Of a DNA stretch of 64,000 bases, positions 35,602 through 43,600 are shown in pieces. The position numbers were made by a program, and so were the translations under genes. This DNA is from Verrucomicrobiaceae bacterium (GTDB taxonomy: Bacteria; Verrucomicrobiota; Verrucomicrobiia; Verrucomicrobiales; Verrucomicrobiaceae). Under the pieces are notes generated by a model. That model made no database searches, was not told the DNA's origin, and saw nothing but the letters and a program-made list of their open reading frames with translations. The stretch is taken from positions 1-64,000 of the forward strand of contig JAEUHM010000050.1 of the NCBI GenBank assembly GCA_016795485.1, in the 5' to 3' direction. Each line of letters opens with the position of its first letter. Position 1 is the first letter of the stretch.

Positions 35602-36704
35602 GCCTTGTTTTTGTGAAGCCACCAGCAGAGGCCCCAAAGCAGGAGCAAAACGCCACAACGCTCACAAATCGGGCCTGAGCCCTGACTATAGAACGCTGGC
35701 CCTCCAAAGTGGATATGAAGGAACTCGCGCAACCATCCGGTGCAGAGTTGAGAGCCAAGGTAGATGGCGATGGAGTTCATACCGACGATGGCAAACGGCC
35801 AGGCAAGCTTTTGAAATTGAAGGTGATCCACTATCAAAACGAAAAAACCTAGCAGCATCATCACCCAACCTCCGCTGAATAACACCCAGGTGGGAGTCCA
35901 GATGCGTTTTACGATGGGGCAGGCAAACTGTCCAAGAATCCATCCTGTAACAATGAGAAGCGCTCCCGCGATGAAGAAGCGTTGAATCTTGACCAGCAGA
36001 GGGACGTCGGTCTGAAGATAAGTGCCAGCCATGACGCCCATCACCATCGTCACCAGTGATGGAATGAAGTTTAGGGTGTGATAGCCGCCCTCGTTGGGCT
36101 TCCACATAGAACCTGGGAACAGATTGAGGAACCAGGAGTCAAATGCAGTCGCGATATTGGCATTCTTGCTCCAGTGCGAGAAGAAGCCCGTCAGACTGCT
36201 GCCATCTGCGGTGGGTTCTTGAGTGGGGAAGAGTGCAAACAGCATCCAGTAACTGACGAGAATGCTGCCCGAGATGATGAGCTGTTGTTTGAAGCTCCTC
36301 TTATGGATGAGGTAAAGGAAAGTGTAACCGAGACCGATTTGGCCGAGCACGTTGGTAAAGATCCACGTCTGCTGTTTCCGGGAAGCCAGCACCACAGCCA
36401 ACAATACGAGGATGATCGAGCGGCTGATGGCGTGCATCAATTGCTTTCCGGGAGTCTCCCCCAGAGCGGTCCGCTTGCCGTAGGAGTAAGGCATTGCCAC
36501 GCCTACCATGAACATGAATGCCGGTTGGATCAGATCCCATGGTGCACAGCCGACCCATGGAACGTGTTCCAACAGCGGGGCTAGCAAGGCCAAGGGGTGA
36601 TCAGGATTAGAGTGGGCAACCTGGGGAATACCAAATCCAGCACTAGCCATGAAGAGCATGACGGTGCCGCGATAAGCATCAAGGGACAGCAGGCGTTGAT
36701 TCAT
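35586..36704 (-). CDS. DUF5009/heparan-alpha-glucosaminide N-acetyltransferase-like membrane protein
   Basis: This 372-residue protein has about ten membrane helices. It opens with RLLSLDAYRGTVMLFMASAG, the DxxRG-type motif of the HGSNAT/DUF5009 and acyltransferase-3 groups, and carries WDLIQPAFMFMVGVAMPYS. These proteins are thought to move acetyl groups to sugars across membranes. The ATG at 36704 starts MNQRLLSLD; upstream in-frame starts lie inside the previous gene. It overlaps that gene by 26 bases. Confidence 0.82.
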   Translation of the reverse strand: MNQRLLSLDAYRGTVMLFMASAGFGIPQVAHSNPDHPLALLAPLLEHVPWVGCAPWDLIQPAFMFMVGVAMPYSYGKRTALGETPGKQLMHAISRSIILVLLAVVLASRKQQTWIFTNVLGQIGLGYTFLYLIHKRSFKQQLIISGSILVSYWMLFALFPTQEPTADGSSLTGFFSHWSKNANIATAFDSWFLNLFPGSMWKPNEGGYHTLNFIPSLVTMVMGVMAGTYLQTDVPLLVKIQRFFIAGALLIVTGWILGQFACPIVKRIWTPTWVLFSGGWVMMLLGFFVLIVDHLQFQKLAWPFAIVGMNSIAIYLGSQLCTGWLREFLHIHFGGPAFYSQGSGPICERCGVLLLLWGLCWWLHKNKAYLRI

Positions 36705-37593
36705 GTGACTGGTAGCTGAGAATGAGGTTGGCAGCTGCGAGTAGCTTGTTACGCACGGGAACAGATCGTTCTTGGAGGGCTTGTTGCTCCTGTCGGTAGT
36801 GCTCGCGGCCCTCTGGCGTTTCAATGCGGATTGGCTCATACCCCAACGCTTCGAGATCGTAGGGGCTGGCGCGCATATCAAGTTCCCGTCCTGCCGTGGC
36901 TAGTTCAAATGCATCCGCGAGCAGTTCTGCGCCAGCCCAAGGCCAGAGTTTTCCAGCCCATTTGTATAGATCCATGTTCGCATGAAGGCAGCCAGACTGT
37001 TCCAACTCGAGACGACTCTCCAGGGTCGGTTGGAATGTGTTCAGTGGCCGTGCTTCTGCCGTGAAGAAGCGAAAAGCGTCGAAGTGCGTGCAACAAACAA
37101 GCTGACTCTCTACAAACGCAGCCAGTTCATTCACGGGTAGACGCAAGTTCCACCCCTGGTGGCGGACCTCGTCTGGCGTCTGGCGATAGACCATCGCCCA
37201 TTCGTGCAATCCAAAACAAGAGAATCGCGGCGGGCGGCCGAGGATGCCAAGGCAGAGCGATTGGATGAATGCCCCGGCACGAAATGTCGCGGGTGAGATC
37301 TGTGCACCGTCCAATTGGAAGCACCCATCGCCAAATTGATGTGGCAGATCCCTCAGCCATGGTAGAGCCTCATCCAGTTCTACAGTGAATGGCTCTTTTT
37401 CACCGAGGGCTGGCACCCAGCGCACTAGTTTCCCTGGTGGAAACGGGTAGTAGGTGAACAGGAAGTCGTGGACCGGATGCCGCTGGTGTCGGCTACGTCG
37501 GTCTAGAAAAGCCTGTGCAAACGGTTCTACCCGCCCCCGGTGAAAAGAGGCGCGCGTGATCCAGTTTGCACGGTCCAGTTCAGAGCGGTTCAC
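36679..37593 (-). CDS. conserved protein of the type often named 3-methyladenine DNA glycosylase
   Basis: This 304-residue protein contains strings I recall from proteins labelled 3-methyladenine DNA glycosylase in actinobacteria: HPVHDFLFTYYPFPPGKL, FGLHEWAMVYR, THFDAFRFFT with ARPLNTFQPT, and GCLHANMDLYKWA. It is unrelated to Tag or AlkA by motif, and I know no direct proof of that activity, so the name is doubtful. The GTG at 37593 overlaps the end of the upstream gene and fits the family start; a GTG at 37608 is possible. Confidence 0.7.
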   Translation of the reverse strand: MNRSELDRANWITRASFHRGRVEPFAQAFLDRRSRHQRHPVHDFLFTYYPFPPGKLVRWVPALGEKEPFTVELDEALPWLRDLPHQFGDGCFQLDGAQISPATFRAGAFIQSLCLGILGRPPRFSCFGLHEWAMVYRQTPDEVRHQGWNLRLPVNELAAFVESQLVCCTHFDAFRFFTAEARPLNTFQPTLESRLELEQSGCLHANMDLYKWAGKLWPWAGAELLADAFELATAGRELDMRASPYDLEALGYEPIRIETPEGREHYRQEQQALQERSVPVRNKLLAAANLILSYQSHESTPAVP

Positions 37594-38134
37594 GCCCTGT
37601 TGTTTCACGGAACTGGGCCCTGAGAGACTCATTGATCTGCTCTGCCACACCCAGTTCTCTCTGCAACTCCATGACCTGTTTTTCGAGCCACTGGACGCGT
37701 TGAACCAACAACTGGTCAGCAGCATGTTCCAACTCGCTAGGCCAGAGTGTGCCTTTATGCGTAGTCCCGGCTGAGCGGCTGAAATGAGGGCTGGCTTGGT
37801 AGAATGGCTGATCCGCTAGTCGTGCAGACGTGCCTTCTACCGTGTTGATAATAACGACCGTCTCGTCGATTTCTCCCGTGGCAAGGAACTCCTGAATCGT
37901 GCTCACCGAGGTGGGTCCATAGAGAAACTTGTCAGGCATCTCAATGAGCCAATCCATCTGAAGGTCCTCCAGCATCGGTGCTCTCTGCCAGGAGGTCATT
38001 CCATCGCCCGAAATCCTGTCTTGCGGCGATATCTTTGCCTCGGCAGCCCAGATCTTGAGCTGCTCGAGGTCAACCGGACCACGCAGCTCATCATCAGCCG
38101 CCTTGTAGAGATGCCACTGCTGCGGGGAAGACAT
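37580..38134 (-). CDS. GYF_2 (DUF4339) domain protein with C-terminal coiled coil
   Basis: This 184-residue protein starts with a GYF_2-type domain (WHLYKAADDELRGPVDLEQL, then GMTSWQRAP) that probably binds a proline-rich or membrane partner. A second, less clear copy follows (FLYGPTSVSTIQEFLATGEI). The C-terminal part from about residue 130 is a helical coiled coil (QRVQWLEKQVMELQRELG). It is cytoplasmic. It lies 13 bases after the 38148 gene and overlaps the next by 14. Confidence 0.75.
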   Translation of the reverse strand: MSSPQQWHLYKAADDELRGPVDLEQLKIWAAEAKISPQDRISGDGMTSWQRAPMLEDLQMDWLIEMPDKFLYGPTSVSTIQEFLATGEIDETVVIINTVEGTSARLADQPFYQASPHFSRSAGTTHKGTLWPSELEHAADQLLVQRVQWLEKQVMELQRELGVAEQINESLRAQFRETTGREPL

Positions 38135-38147
38135 GATAAGGCGGGGA

Positions 38148-39656
38148 TTACTTCTTCCTTTTCTGCATGAACATGGCGACCAGAAGGACCGCTAGAAGTC
38201 CGATACCGCCATAGAGCATGTAGGACTGCATTCCGCCCTCTTCTTCGTCGACCGCGGTCTTTTTGCGAGGCTTGGCAGCGGGTTTATCGTCGTCGCTAGC
38301 AGTAGTCGCCGCAGGCTTCTTATCTGGGTTATCGAGGCTGGTGAGGCCGGTGCCCGTGCCTGCTTTGCCGTCGGTCGCTGGCTCTTTTCCTTCTGCCATT
38401 TGGGTTGCTTTGGAGTCAGCGGCTGCCGTTGCAGCAGCTACTCGGTCATCTACAGTGGTTTTGGCCCCGAAGGTACTGGCTGAAGGGCCCTTCCCGGCAG
38501 TTGCACCAAAGAGGCGCTGGTTGTTCTTCTTCTTGTTGGCCTCGCTTCTCAAGACGCCGAGCTCGTTCCTGATCCTTTGAAGGCTGCGAGAAGAGTCTTT
38601 CATTTGGATGGCTTGAGCTTTAGTCACCGACATCTCAGCCTGCTCAAGATTACCATCTGCGATGTAACGTCTAGCTGCAGCGATGTGCTCGTTTTGTGTC
38701 TTGACCTTATCGAGGTCAATCACCGTCAGCGCGGCGGTCTCGGTGCTTATGTCTTTCAATGCATCCTGAATGGACTTGAGATCATACTTGTAAGTAGTGG
38801 TCCATTGCACGCGCAGTTGGCGCTCCATGTCAGCCTTGGCTTTAAAATCTGCGTCTTCTTTGGCATAGGCCCTTTGGGCTCTGCTCAAATCAGGCTCAAC
38901 CAGGGCCGCAAGGTTTTTGGTGCGTGCTGCTACCAATCCGGGTTGCTGGGCCAGCAATCCGTCTAACTGGGCTTTATACTTGACCAGGATCTCCTTGATT
39001 TGCGGGATGGTCTCGACGTACTGAAGCGTGTCGGAGAAGCCCTCCTCGCGGTCCTTCATCTTCATCCATTCATTAAGGGCGTCACGATATTGGCCTTTGG
39101 CGGCCAAGTCGCCAATTTGACGCCGCACCTTGTAGGCATCGATCTCAACGGCGTCCCTTTTTGCCTGTTCTGGGGTAAGCCACTTACCGTCCATCTTGAT
39201 GGAACCGGAAACGACCTTTTCCTTCTCTTCTTGGAGGGTCTTCATGAGTCCCTCGGCTTCGGCCGCTTGCGGAGTGCCGGGATACTTGTTGATAAACGGC
39301 AACAGATTGTCCTTCATCACCATCTCATACTTATCCGCAGTGGACAGGTCTGGCAGTTTTGCCATCTCACGCAGAGGCACGATTTCAACTTCTTCGGGCT
39401 TTTGGCGAATAATCTGAGCGACTTCTGTCTTGAGGACGGTCTTGGTATCTTTGATCTTACCGACGACGATGTACTCGAAAGTGACGGAATCGTTGGTTTC
39501 GCTCAAGACTTTGGCGTCTTTGTACTGCTTTCCCTGTGGGTCAGTAGCAGAAGGCTTCATGATCACGGTGTCCGCTTGAGCGGCTGCCATCGGTAGGATC
39601 AAGCTGAGGCCCAGTGCTTTCACCAGACGACGGCAACGGAGGGTAACAATATTCAT
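38148..39656 (-). CDS. exported helical protein with C-terminal membrane anchor
   Basis: This 502-residue protein has a signal peptide (KALGLSLILPMAAAQAD), then a beta-rich domain (to about residue 70, with KDAKVLSETNDSVTFEY) and a long helical region with tetratricopeptide-like and coiled-coil stretches. A Thr/Ala/Lys/Asp-rich low-complexity linker precedes a single membrane helix (GGIGLLAVLLVAMFM) and KRKK end, so it is anchored with the bulk outside the cytoplasm. It resembles large exported proteins of Verrucomicrobia; no function is known to me. The start at 39656 was chosen for its signal peptide. Confidence 0.7.
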   Translation of the reverse strand: MNIVTLRCRRLVKALGLSLILPMAAAQADTVIMKPSATDPQGKQYKDAKVLSETNDSVTFEYIVVGKIKDTKTVLKTEVAQIIRQKPEEVEIVPLREMAKLPDLSTADKYEMVMKDNLLPFINKYPGTPQAAEAEGLMKTLQEEKEKVVSGSIKMDGKWLTPEQAKRDAVEIDAYKVRRQIGDLAAKGQYRDALNEWMKMKDREEGFSDTLQYVETIPQIKEILVKYKAQLDGLLAQQPGLVAARTKNLAALVEPDLSRAQRAYAKEDADFKAKADMERQLRVQWTTTYKYDLKSIQDALKDISTETAALTVIDLDKVKTQNEHIAAARRYIADGNLEQAEMSVTKAQAIQMKDSSRSLQRIRNELGVLRSEANKKKNNQRLFGATAGKGPSASTFGAKTTVDDRVAAATAAADSKATQMAEGKEPATDGKAGTGTGLTSLDNPDKKPAATTASDDDKPAAKPRKKTAVDEEEGGMQSYMLYGGIGLLAVLLVAMFMQKRKK

Positions 39657-39753
39657 GGGATGCGAGTGAGAAGTTCGATGCTTCGGAATCTGGATTTTTA
39701 TCGGGAATCTCCCTCGGAGTAAAGCCGGAAACACCATTTCACGCAGGTTTGGC

Positions 39754-41505
39754 TTACTTAAAGACTGTTTCCAGCCCCATGGCGCTCTTGCGCGCAAACT
39801 CCGGCACCCATTCTGGCCGGTGCCTGGAGATCAGTCGATACACATAAGACAGTAGCCGCAAGGTCACCAAATGATCCAGGACACGGTAGCCGCGTACGCG
39901 CCGAAAGAACACAAGCACCGCCCAGCGGAGATACCGCGGATGGAAACGCAGAGGAGCAAAGTCCAACTTGATGCGATAGCGATGACGGGCTCCTCCCTTC
40001 GGATACTTTTCTTTGTAGTTTCTTTTGGCATGCCGGAGTTCCTGCTCTAGCGCCTTTGTATCGTCGCTAAAGACATATTGCCTGCTCAGCGCCAGGAGTT
40101 GGAAAGTGTCTTCCATGAATGCAATGTCGTTTTCCGGCATTTCGCACTGCCGCGCGAGCTCTTCCATCCGACCAAACGACCCCATGATGTCTCTCGCCGC
40201 GTTCAAACTCTCTTCTCGGTCTTGCACCAGCAAACGGAGCAAGCTCCGCACGGCTTCGTTAACGAAGAGATTGTGCCAATAGACGTGGAAAAGTGTCGGC
40301 AACCGAACACGGCGGAAGAAGAGCTTTTGTTGCGCGGCTTGCTCCACATACATGAGGCGTCTGACCGCAGATTCCGAAAGTTGAAGCAGTTCCCACAGAG
40401 ATTCAGGATTGGGACACCCGAGCCGCCGAGCCACTGCAAGCACCGTGGAATGCAGATCCAGTTCAGGAGCTTGAAACTGTGCGATGACCACTGCGGTATT
40501 GAGTTCTGCCCAGATACCAGTTCCATCAACGAAAGCCAGTCGTCGGAATGGTACCCATCCACCAGTTTGACACCAAATCATGCACCCAACCACGTTCTCC
40601 GCAGCTTGAAGCTGTAGGATCAGTCGGCGGTATTCCTCGCCGACGAATGCCGGGAACTCCCCACAGCCTTCATATTCGCGCCGTGTCTGGAATTCGATGA
40701 TTTTTGGCAACTTCGTGCCGAAGAAGTTGCCGTTCAGTGGCAAGAAGCGGAAAAAGTCGCTCTCACCGTGCTTCATAGAGACAATCAGCGCTGGGCTATC
40801 AATCCCGAGCAGGGCACGGGCAAAAGTATTGCGATGCCAAATCAAGTCGCCGATTGGGTAGGCACCAACCGTCCACGTCCGAAAAATCAGGCGGCGTTGC
40901 CTTGCTTCAAAAACTGGCAGCAACACTTTCAAGAGCGTATTCGCCTCAGTTGCCGAAGTGATGTGCAGTTCGCTACGGAACAGTCCGCGTACATCGTGAC
41001 CGTCCGCCTCTCCGATACGAAGAATGACACCGGCGACATCTGGAAAGTCGTCCAGAAACTGGCTCAAGAGTTCCCTTACAAAGCGAAGTGGCTCGACGCG
41101 CTCTCGTTTGATGCCCAGAGGAAGCGAAAGGTAGTCCATCGTCAGGTAGACAGACAGTCCATGTCGCTCAAGGATTGCGAAACAACGACGAAACTCCTCT
41201 CGATAACGGGCAATAGCGGAGCGAACGGCCGTCTCGTAAGTGGGGTGGTCGGCGAGGTGTGACACATCATCCAACGACACCGCGTTGAAGCCAAGGGCGG
41301 TCGTTTTTGTGGCGAAAATCTCCAGATCAGTCTGGATTTGAGCCCACTGCTGGTGAGTTCCCGTGCTGTCGTCGATCCCGAGATGATCAAACGGGATCTT
41401 TGACCAGTTGATCGTCTTTCGCTTCAAGCCGCGGAAGAACGGACCAATGGCATCGATCAAATAAAGCGGCTTGCTGTTAGTGGGCCGCAGATTCACAGGC
41501 ATCAT
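39754..41505 (-). CDS. large protein, possible TIM-barrel glycoside hydrolase-like, in the agt-plcP operon
   Basis: This 583-residue protein has no signal peptide. The pattern LGFNAVSLDDVSHL and GVILRIGEADGHDVRG, with IRTWTVG-type strands, suggests a TIM-barrel hydrolase in the GH67 or related alpha-glucuronidase style, but this is only a fold-level guess. Its C-terminal 250 residues are helical and basic (KLDFAPLRFHPRYLRW). It overlaps the PlcP-like gene by four bases. As the third gene of that operon it may act on the glycolipid head group or supply sugar, which is inference. Confidence 0.6.
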   Translation of the reverse strand: MMPVNLRPTNSKPLYLIDAIGPFFRGLKRKTINWSKIPFDHLGIDDSTGTHQQWAQIQTDLEIFATKTTALGFNAVSLDDVSHLADHPTYETAVRSAIARYREEFRRCFAILERHGLSVYLTMDYLSLPLGIKRERVEPLRFVRELLSQFLDDFPDVAGVILRIGEADGHDVRGLFRSELHITSATEANTLLKVLLPVFEARQRRLIFRTWTVGAYPIGDLIWHRNTFARALLGIDSPALIVSMKHGESDFFRFLPLNGNFFGTKLPKIIEFQTRREYEGCGEFPAFVGEEYRRLILQLQAAENVVGCMIWCQTGGWVPFRRLAFVDGTGIWAELNTAVVIAQFQAPELDLHSTVLAVARRLGCPNPESLWELLQLSESAVRRLMYVEQAAQQKLFFRRVRLPTLFHVYWHNLFVNEAVRSLLRLLVQDREESLNAARDIMGSFGRMEELARQCEMPENDIAFMEDTFQLLALSRQYVFSDDTKALEQELRHAKRNYKEKYPKGGARHRYRIKLDFAPLRFHPRYLRWAVLVFFRRVRGYRVLDHLVTLRLLSYVYRLISRHRPEWVPEFARKSAMGLETVFK

Positions 41506-42359
41506 GCGACCACTGACGCGGTCTCAGTGTGATCCGGATGAGACAGATTCGTGAGATCGAGGTGCCGAACGTCAGCGCTTTCGTTGTCGCCTTTTGGCTT
41601 GCGGCCAGTCATGGTGCAGAAGTCATGATAGCTGACGACTTGGAAAGTCCTGTCCAAGTGTTCCACGATAGCGGTCATGCTTTCCACCCAGTCACCGCTG
41701 TTTAGATAGTGGACATCCCCCACAAGCTTGTTAGCTGGCGTGTGGATGTGACCACAGATGATGCCTCTGCAGTTCTTCCAGCGAGCGAGGCTTTGGAGCT
41801 GTTCTTCATACTTGCCAACAAAACCCACGGCTTGCTTCACCCTGCTCTTGACCCAAGCGCTGAGCGAGAACGGCGGTTTTTTGCGCCAGCGGCGCCAGGC
41901 GTTGTGCACACGGTTGACGCGGAGCAGGGCGTTGTAGCCAACGGCACCTATCTTTGCCAGCCAAACATGGTTTACTGTCACAGCATCAAACCCGTCTCCG
42001 TGGACCACGAGATAGCGGCCATGGGGGCTCTCATGGATATGCTCGTCCTTGATGGTCAGGCCGGCGATTCTGAGCGGCAGGAACCGCTCCAGAATATCAT
42101 CGTGGTTTCCACGCAGGTAGATGACCTCCGTTCCTTCCTTCTCCATCTTCTTCAAGACAGTGCGTACGAAGTAAGTGTGAGCAGGCAACCAACGTGTGCC
42201 GCCTTTAAGCGCCCAGGCGTCCACAATGTCGCCGTTCAGAATGAGTTGCTCACATTGGCAATGCCGCAAGAAGTGAGCTGCTTGAAGAGCCTTGGAGTCT
42301 GGCATGCCGAGGTGTACATCGGAGAGGAAGAGGGTTTTGACACGCAGTTTGGTTTTCAT
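41502..42359 (-). CDS. plcP: metallophosphoesterase, PlcP/LpxH-like (probable phospholipase C in lipid remodelling)
   Basis: This 285-residue calcineurin-type phosphoesterase has the metal motifs FLSDVHLG, NGDIVDAW, YLRGNHDD, VVHGDGFD and CGHIHTP. The motifs are shared by LpxH, but the length, the segment WVKSRVKQAVGFVGKYEEQL and NSGDWVESMTAIVEHLD fit the PlcP group as I recall it. PlcP removes phosphorylated heads from phospholipids when phosphate is scarce, leaving diacylglycerol. It overlaps the GT4 gene by four bases, the known agt-plcP layout. An LpxH-type role in lipid A cannot be ruled out. Confidence 0.75.
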   Translation of the reverse strand: MKTKLRVKTLFLSDVHLGMPDSKALQAAHFLRHCQCEQLILNGDIVDAWALKGGTRWLPAHTYFVRTVLKKMEKEGTEVIYLRGNHDDILERFLPLRIAGLTIKDEHIHESPHGRYLVVHGDGFDAVTVNHVWLAKIGAVGYNALLRVNRVHNAWRRWRKKPPFSLSAWVKSRVKQAVGFVGKYEEQLQSLARWKNCRGIICGHIHTPANKLVGDVHYLNSGDWVESMTAIVEHLDRTFQVVSYHDFCTMTGRKPKGDNESADVRHLDLTNLSHPDHTETASVVA

Positions 42360-43498
42360 AGTAGGCGGGCGGCTTGTTTGGCGATTTGAGATTGAATGGC
42401 TTGCTCCAAGTGCTGCTCGAAACAACGAGTGATGCTGCTCCAACTCAGGTCTTCTGCGGTTGCGCGCGCGTGAGTCCGGATGGCGTGGTTGTCCCAAAGC
42501 AGCGCTGCTTCCTGTGCGCGCTTGGGAAAGGTTCCGGGCTCATCGACTGCACAAAGGAGTCCGTTTTCGCGGTGCCGGATGTATTCATGAGCCGCCGCGT
42601 AATCATAAGCGACTGTGACAAGCCCAGAAGAAATTGCTTCGGTGACGACGTTTCCAAATGTCTCCGTTAGGCTTGGAAAAAGAAACACATCGGCACTGGC
42701 ATAGTGCTTGGCCAGGATCTCGCCGCTCAGCATGCCCGTGAAGATCCAGTCAGGGTGAGTTTTTCGTAGAGTCGCACCGCTTGGTCCGTCTCCCACGATG
42801 ACACACCTAGCATTTGGGTGCACTTCTGTGAAAGCAGCGACTGCTTGCTCAAGCATCGGCAGATTCTTCTCCTCTGCCAATCGGCCAACGTGGAGAATGA
42901 CCGGCGTGCGCTCATCTGCAGCCCACTCAGCGCGCAGTCTTTCGTCACGACATTGCGGATGAAACAACTCGCTGTTTACGCCCCTGCCCATCACCGCCAC
43001 AGACGCAACCCCCATTTGTTCCAGGAGTTGGGCAGTGTGTGCGGACGGTGCCAGAGTGCGGTAGGTTTGATTGTGAATGGCTGCCAAGAAGGACTCCGCT
43101 ACGCGCTCAAGAGCGGTGAGATGGTAGCTCCGCATGTAGGTGTGAAAGTTGGTATGAAAACCGGATACCACAGGGATCCCGGCCCTCTTTGCGGCCCAGA
43201 TCGCGGCGATTCCAAGAGCTGTCTCGGTCGCAACATAGAGAACCTCGGTTCTTGTTTGCTCAAACAAAGCGGCGAACCATGCCATTGAAGCGAAACCTAA
43301 CCTGATGACTGAATAGCCGGGCAGCGGAACGGATGTGACTATGTGTCGTTGAAAACGTTCATCGGACTCGCCCTGGCAGGTGGTCACGATTGAGACATGA
43401 TGACCAAAATCCGCCAAACCATTGGCCAGTTGGTGCAGCGTGCGAGCCACGCCATTAATATCTGGCGGGAAGGTATCGGAGACTATCAGCAATCGCAT
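42356..43498 (-). CDS. GT4 family glycosyltransferase (probable glycolipid synthase, Agt-like)
   Basis: This 380-residue glycosyltransferase has the GT-B fold signs: SDTFPPDINGVARTLHQLA, a GRLAEEKNLPMLEQA segment, VGDGPSG and the E-x7-E motif in ETFGNVVTEA. It resembles MgtA/PimB-type lipid glycosyltransferases. Next to a PlcP-like gene it would glycosylate the diacylglycerol released from phospholipids, making a phosphorus-free glycolipid. The sugar is unknown. The first gene of the operon, it has a variant of the shared 18-bp box 53 bases ahead of its start. Confidence 0.82.
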   Translation of the reverse strand: MRLLIVSDTFPPDINGVARTLHQLANGLADFGHHVSIVTTCQGESDERFQRHIVTSVPLPGYSVIRLGFASMAWFAALFEQTRTEVLYVATETALGIAAIWAAKRAGIPVVSGFHTNFHTYMRSYHLTALERVAESFLAAIHNQTYRTLAPSAHTAQLLEQMGVASVAVMGRGVNSELFHPQCRDERLRAEWAADERTPVILHVGRLAEEKNLPMLEQAVAAFTEVHPNARCVIVGDGPSGATLRKTHPDWIFTGMLSGEILAKHYASADVFLFPSLTETFGNVVTEAISSGLVTVAYDYAAAHEYIRHRENGLLCAVDEPGTFPKRAQEAALLWDNHAIRTHARATAEDLSWSSITRCFEQHLEQAIQSQIAKQAARLL

Positions 43499-43551
43499 TC
43501 GTAAGCTTATGGCAGCTCTAAGTCATCGTGGCGGCAATGTAAGGCGCTCTA

Positions 43552-43569
43552 TGCAAAGTTTTTGTCACA
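43552..43569 (-). promoter_or_regulatory. variant TGTGA-N8 box ahead of the glycosyltransferase-plcP operon
   Basis: Read toward the operon it is TGTGACAAAAACTTTGCA. The left half TGTGACA is identical to the other boxes; the right half TTGCA has two mismatches to TCACA. It lies 53 bases before the glycosyltransferase start, in the only gap of the operon's upstream side. Confidence 0.5.
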
Positions 43570-43600
43570 TCACGACATCCCCACCGCTTAGCCAGCGGAT

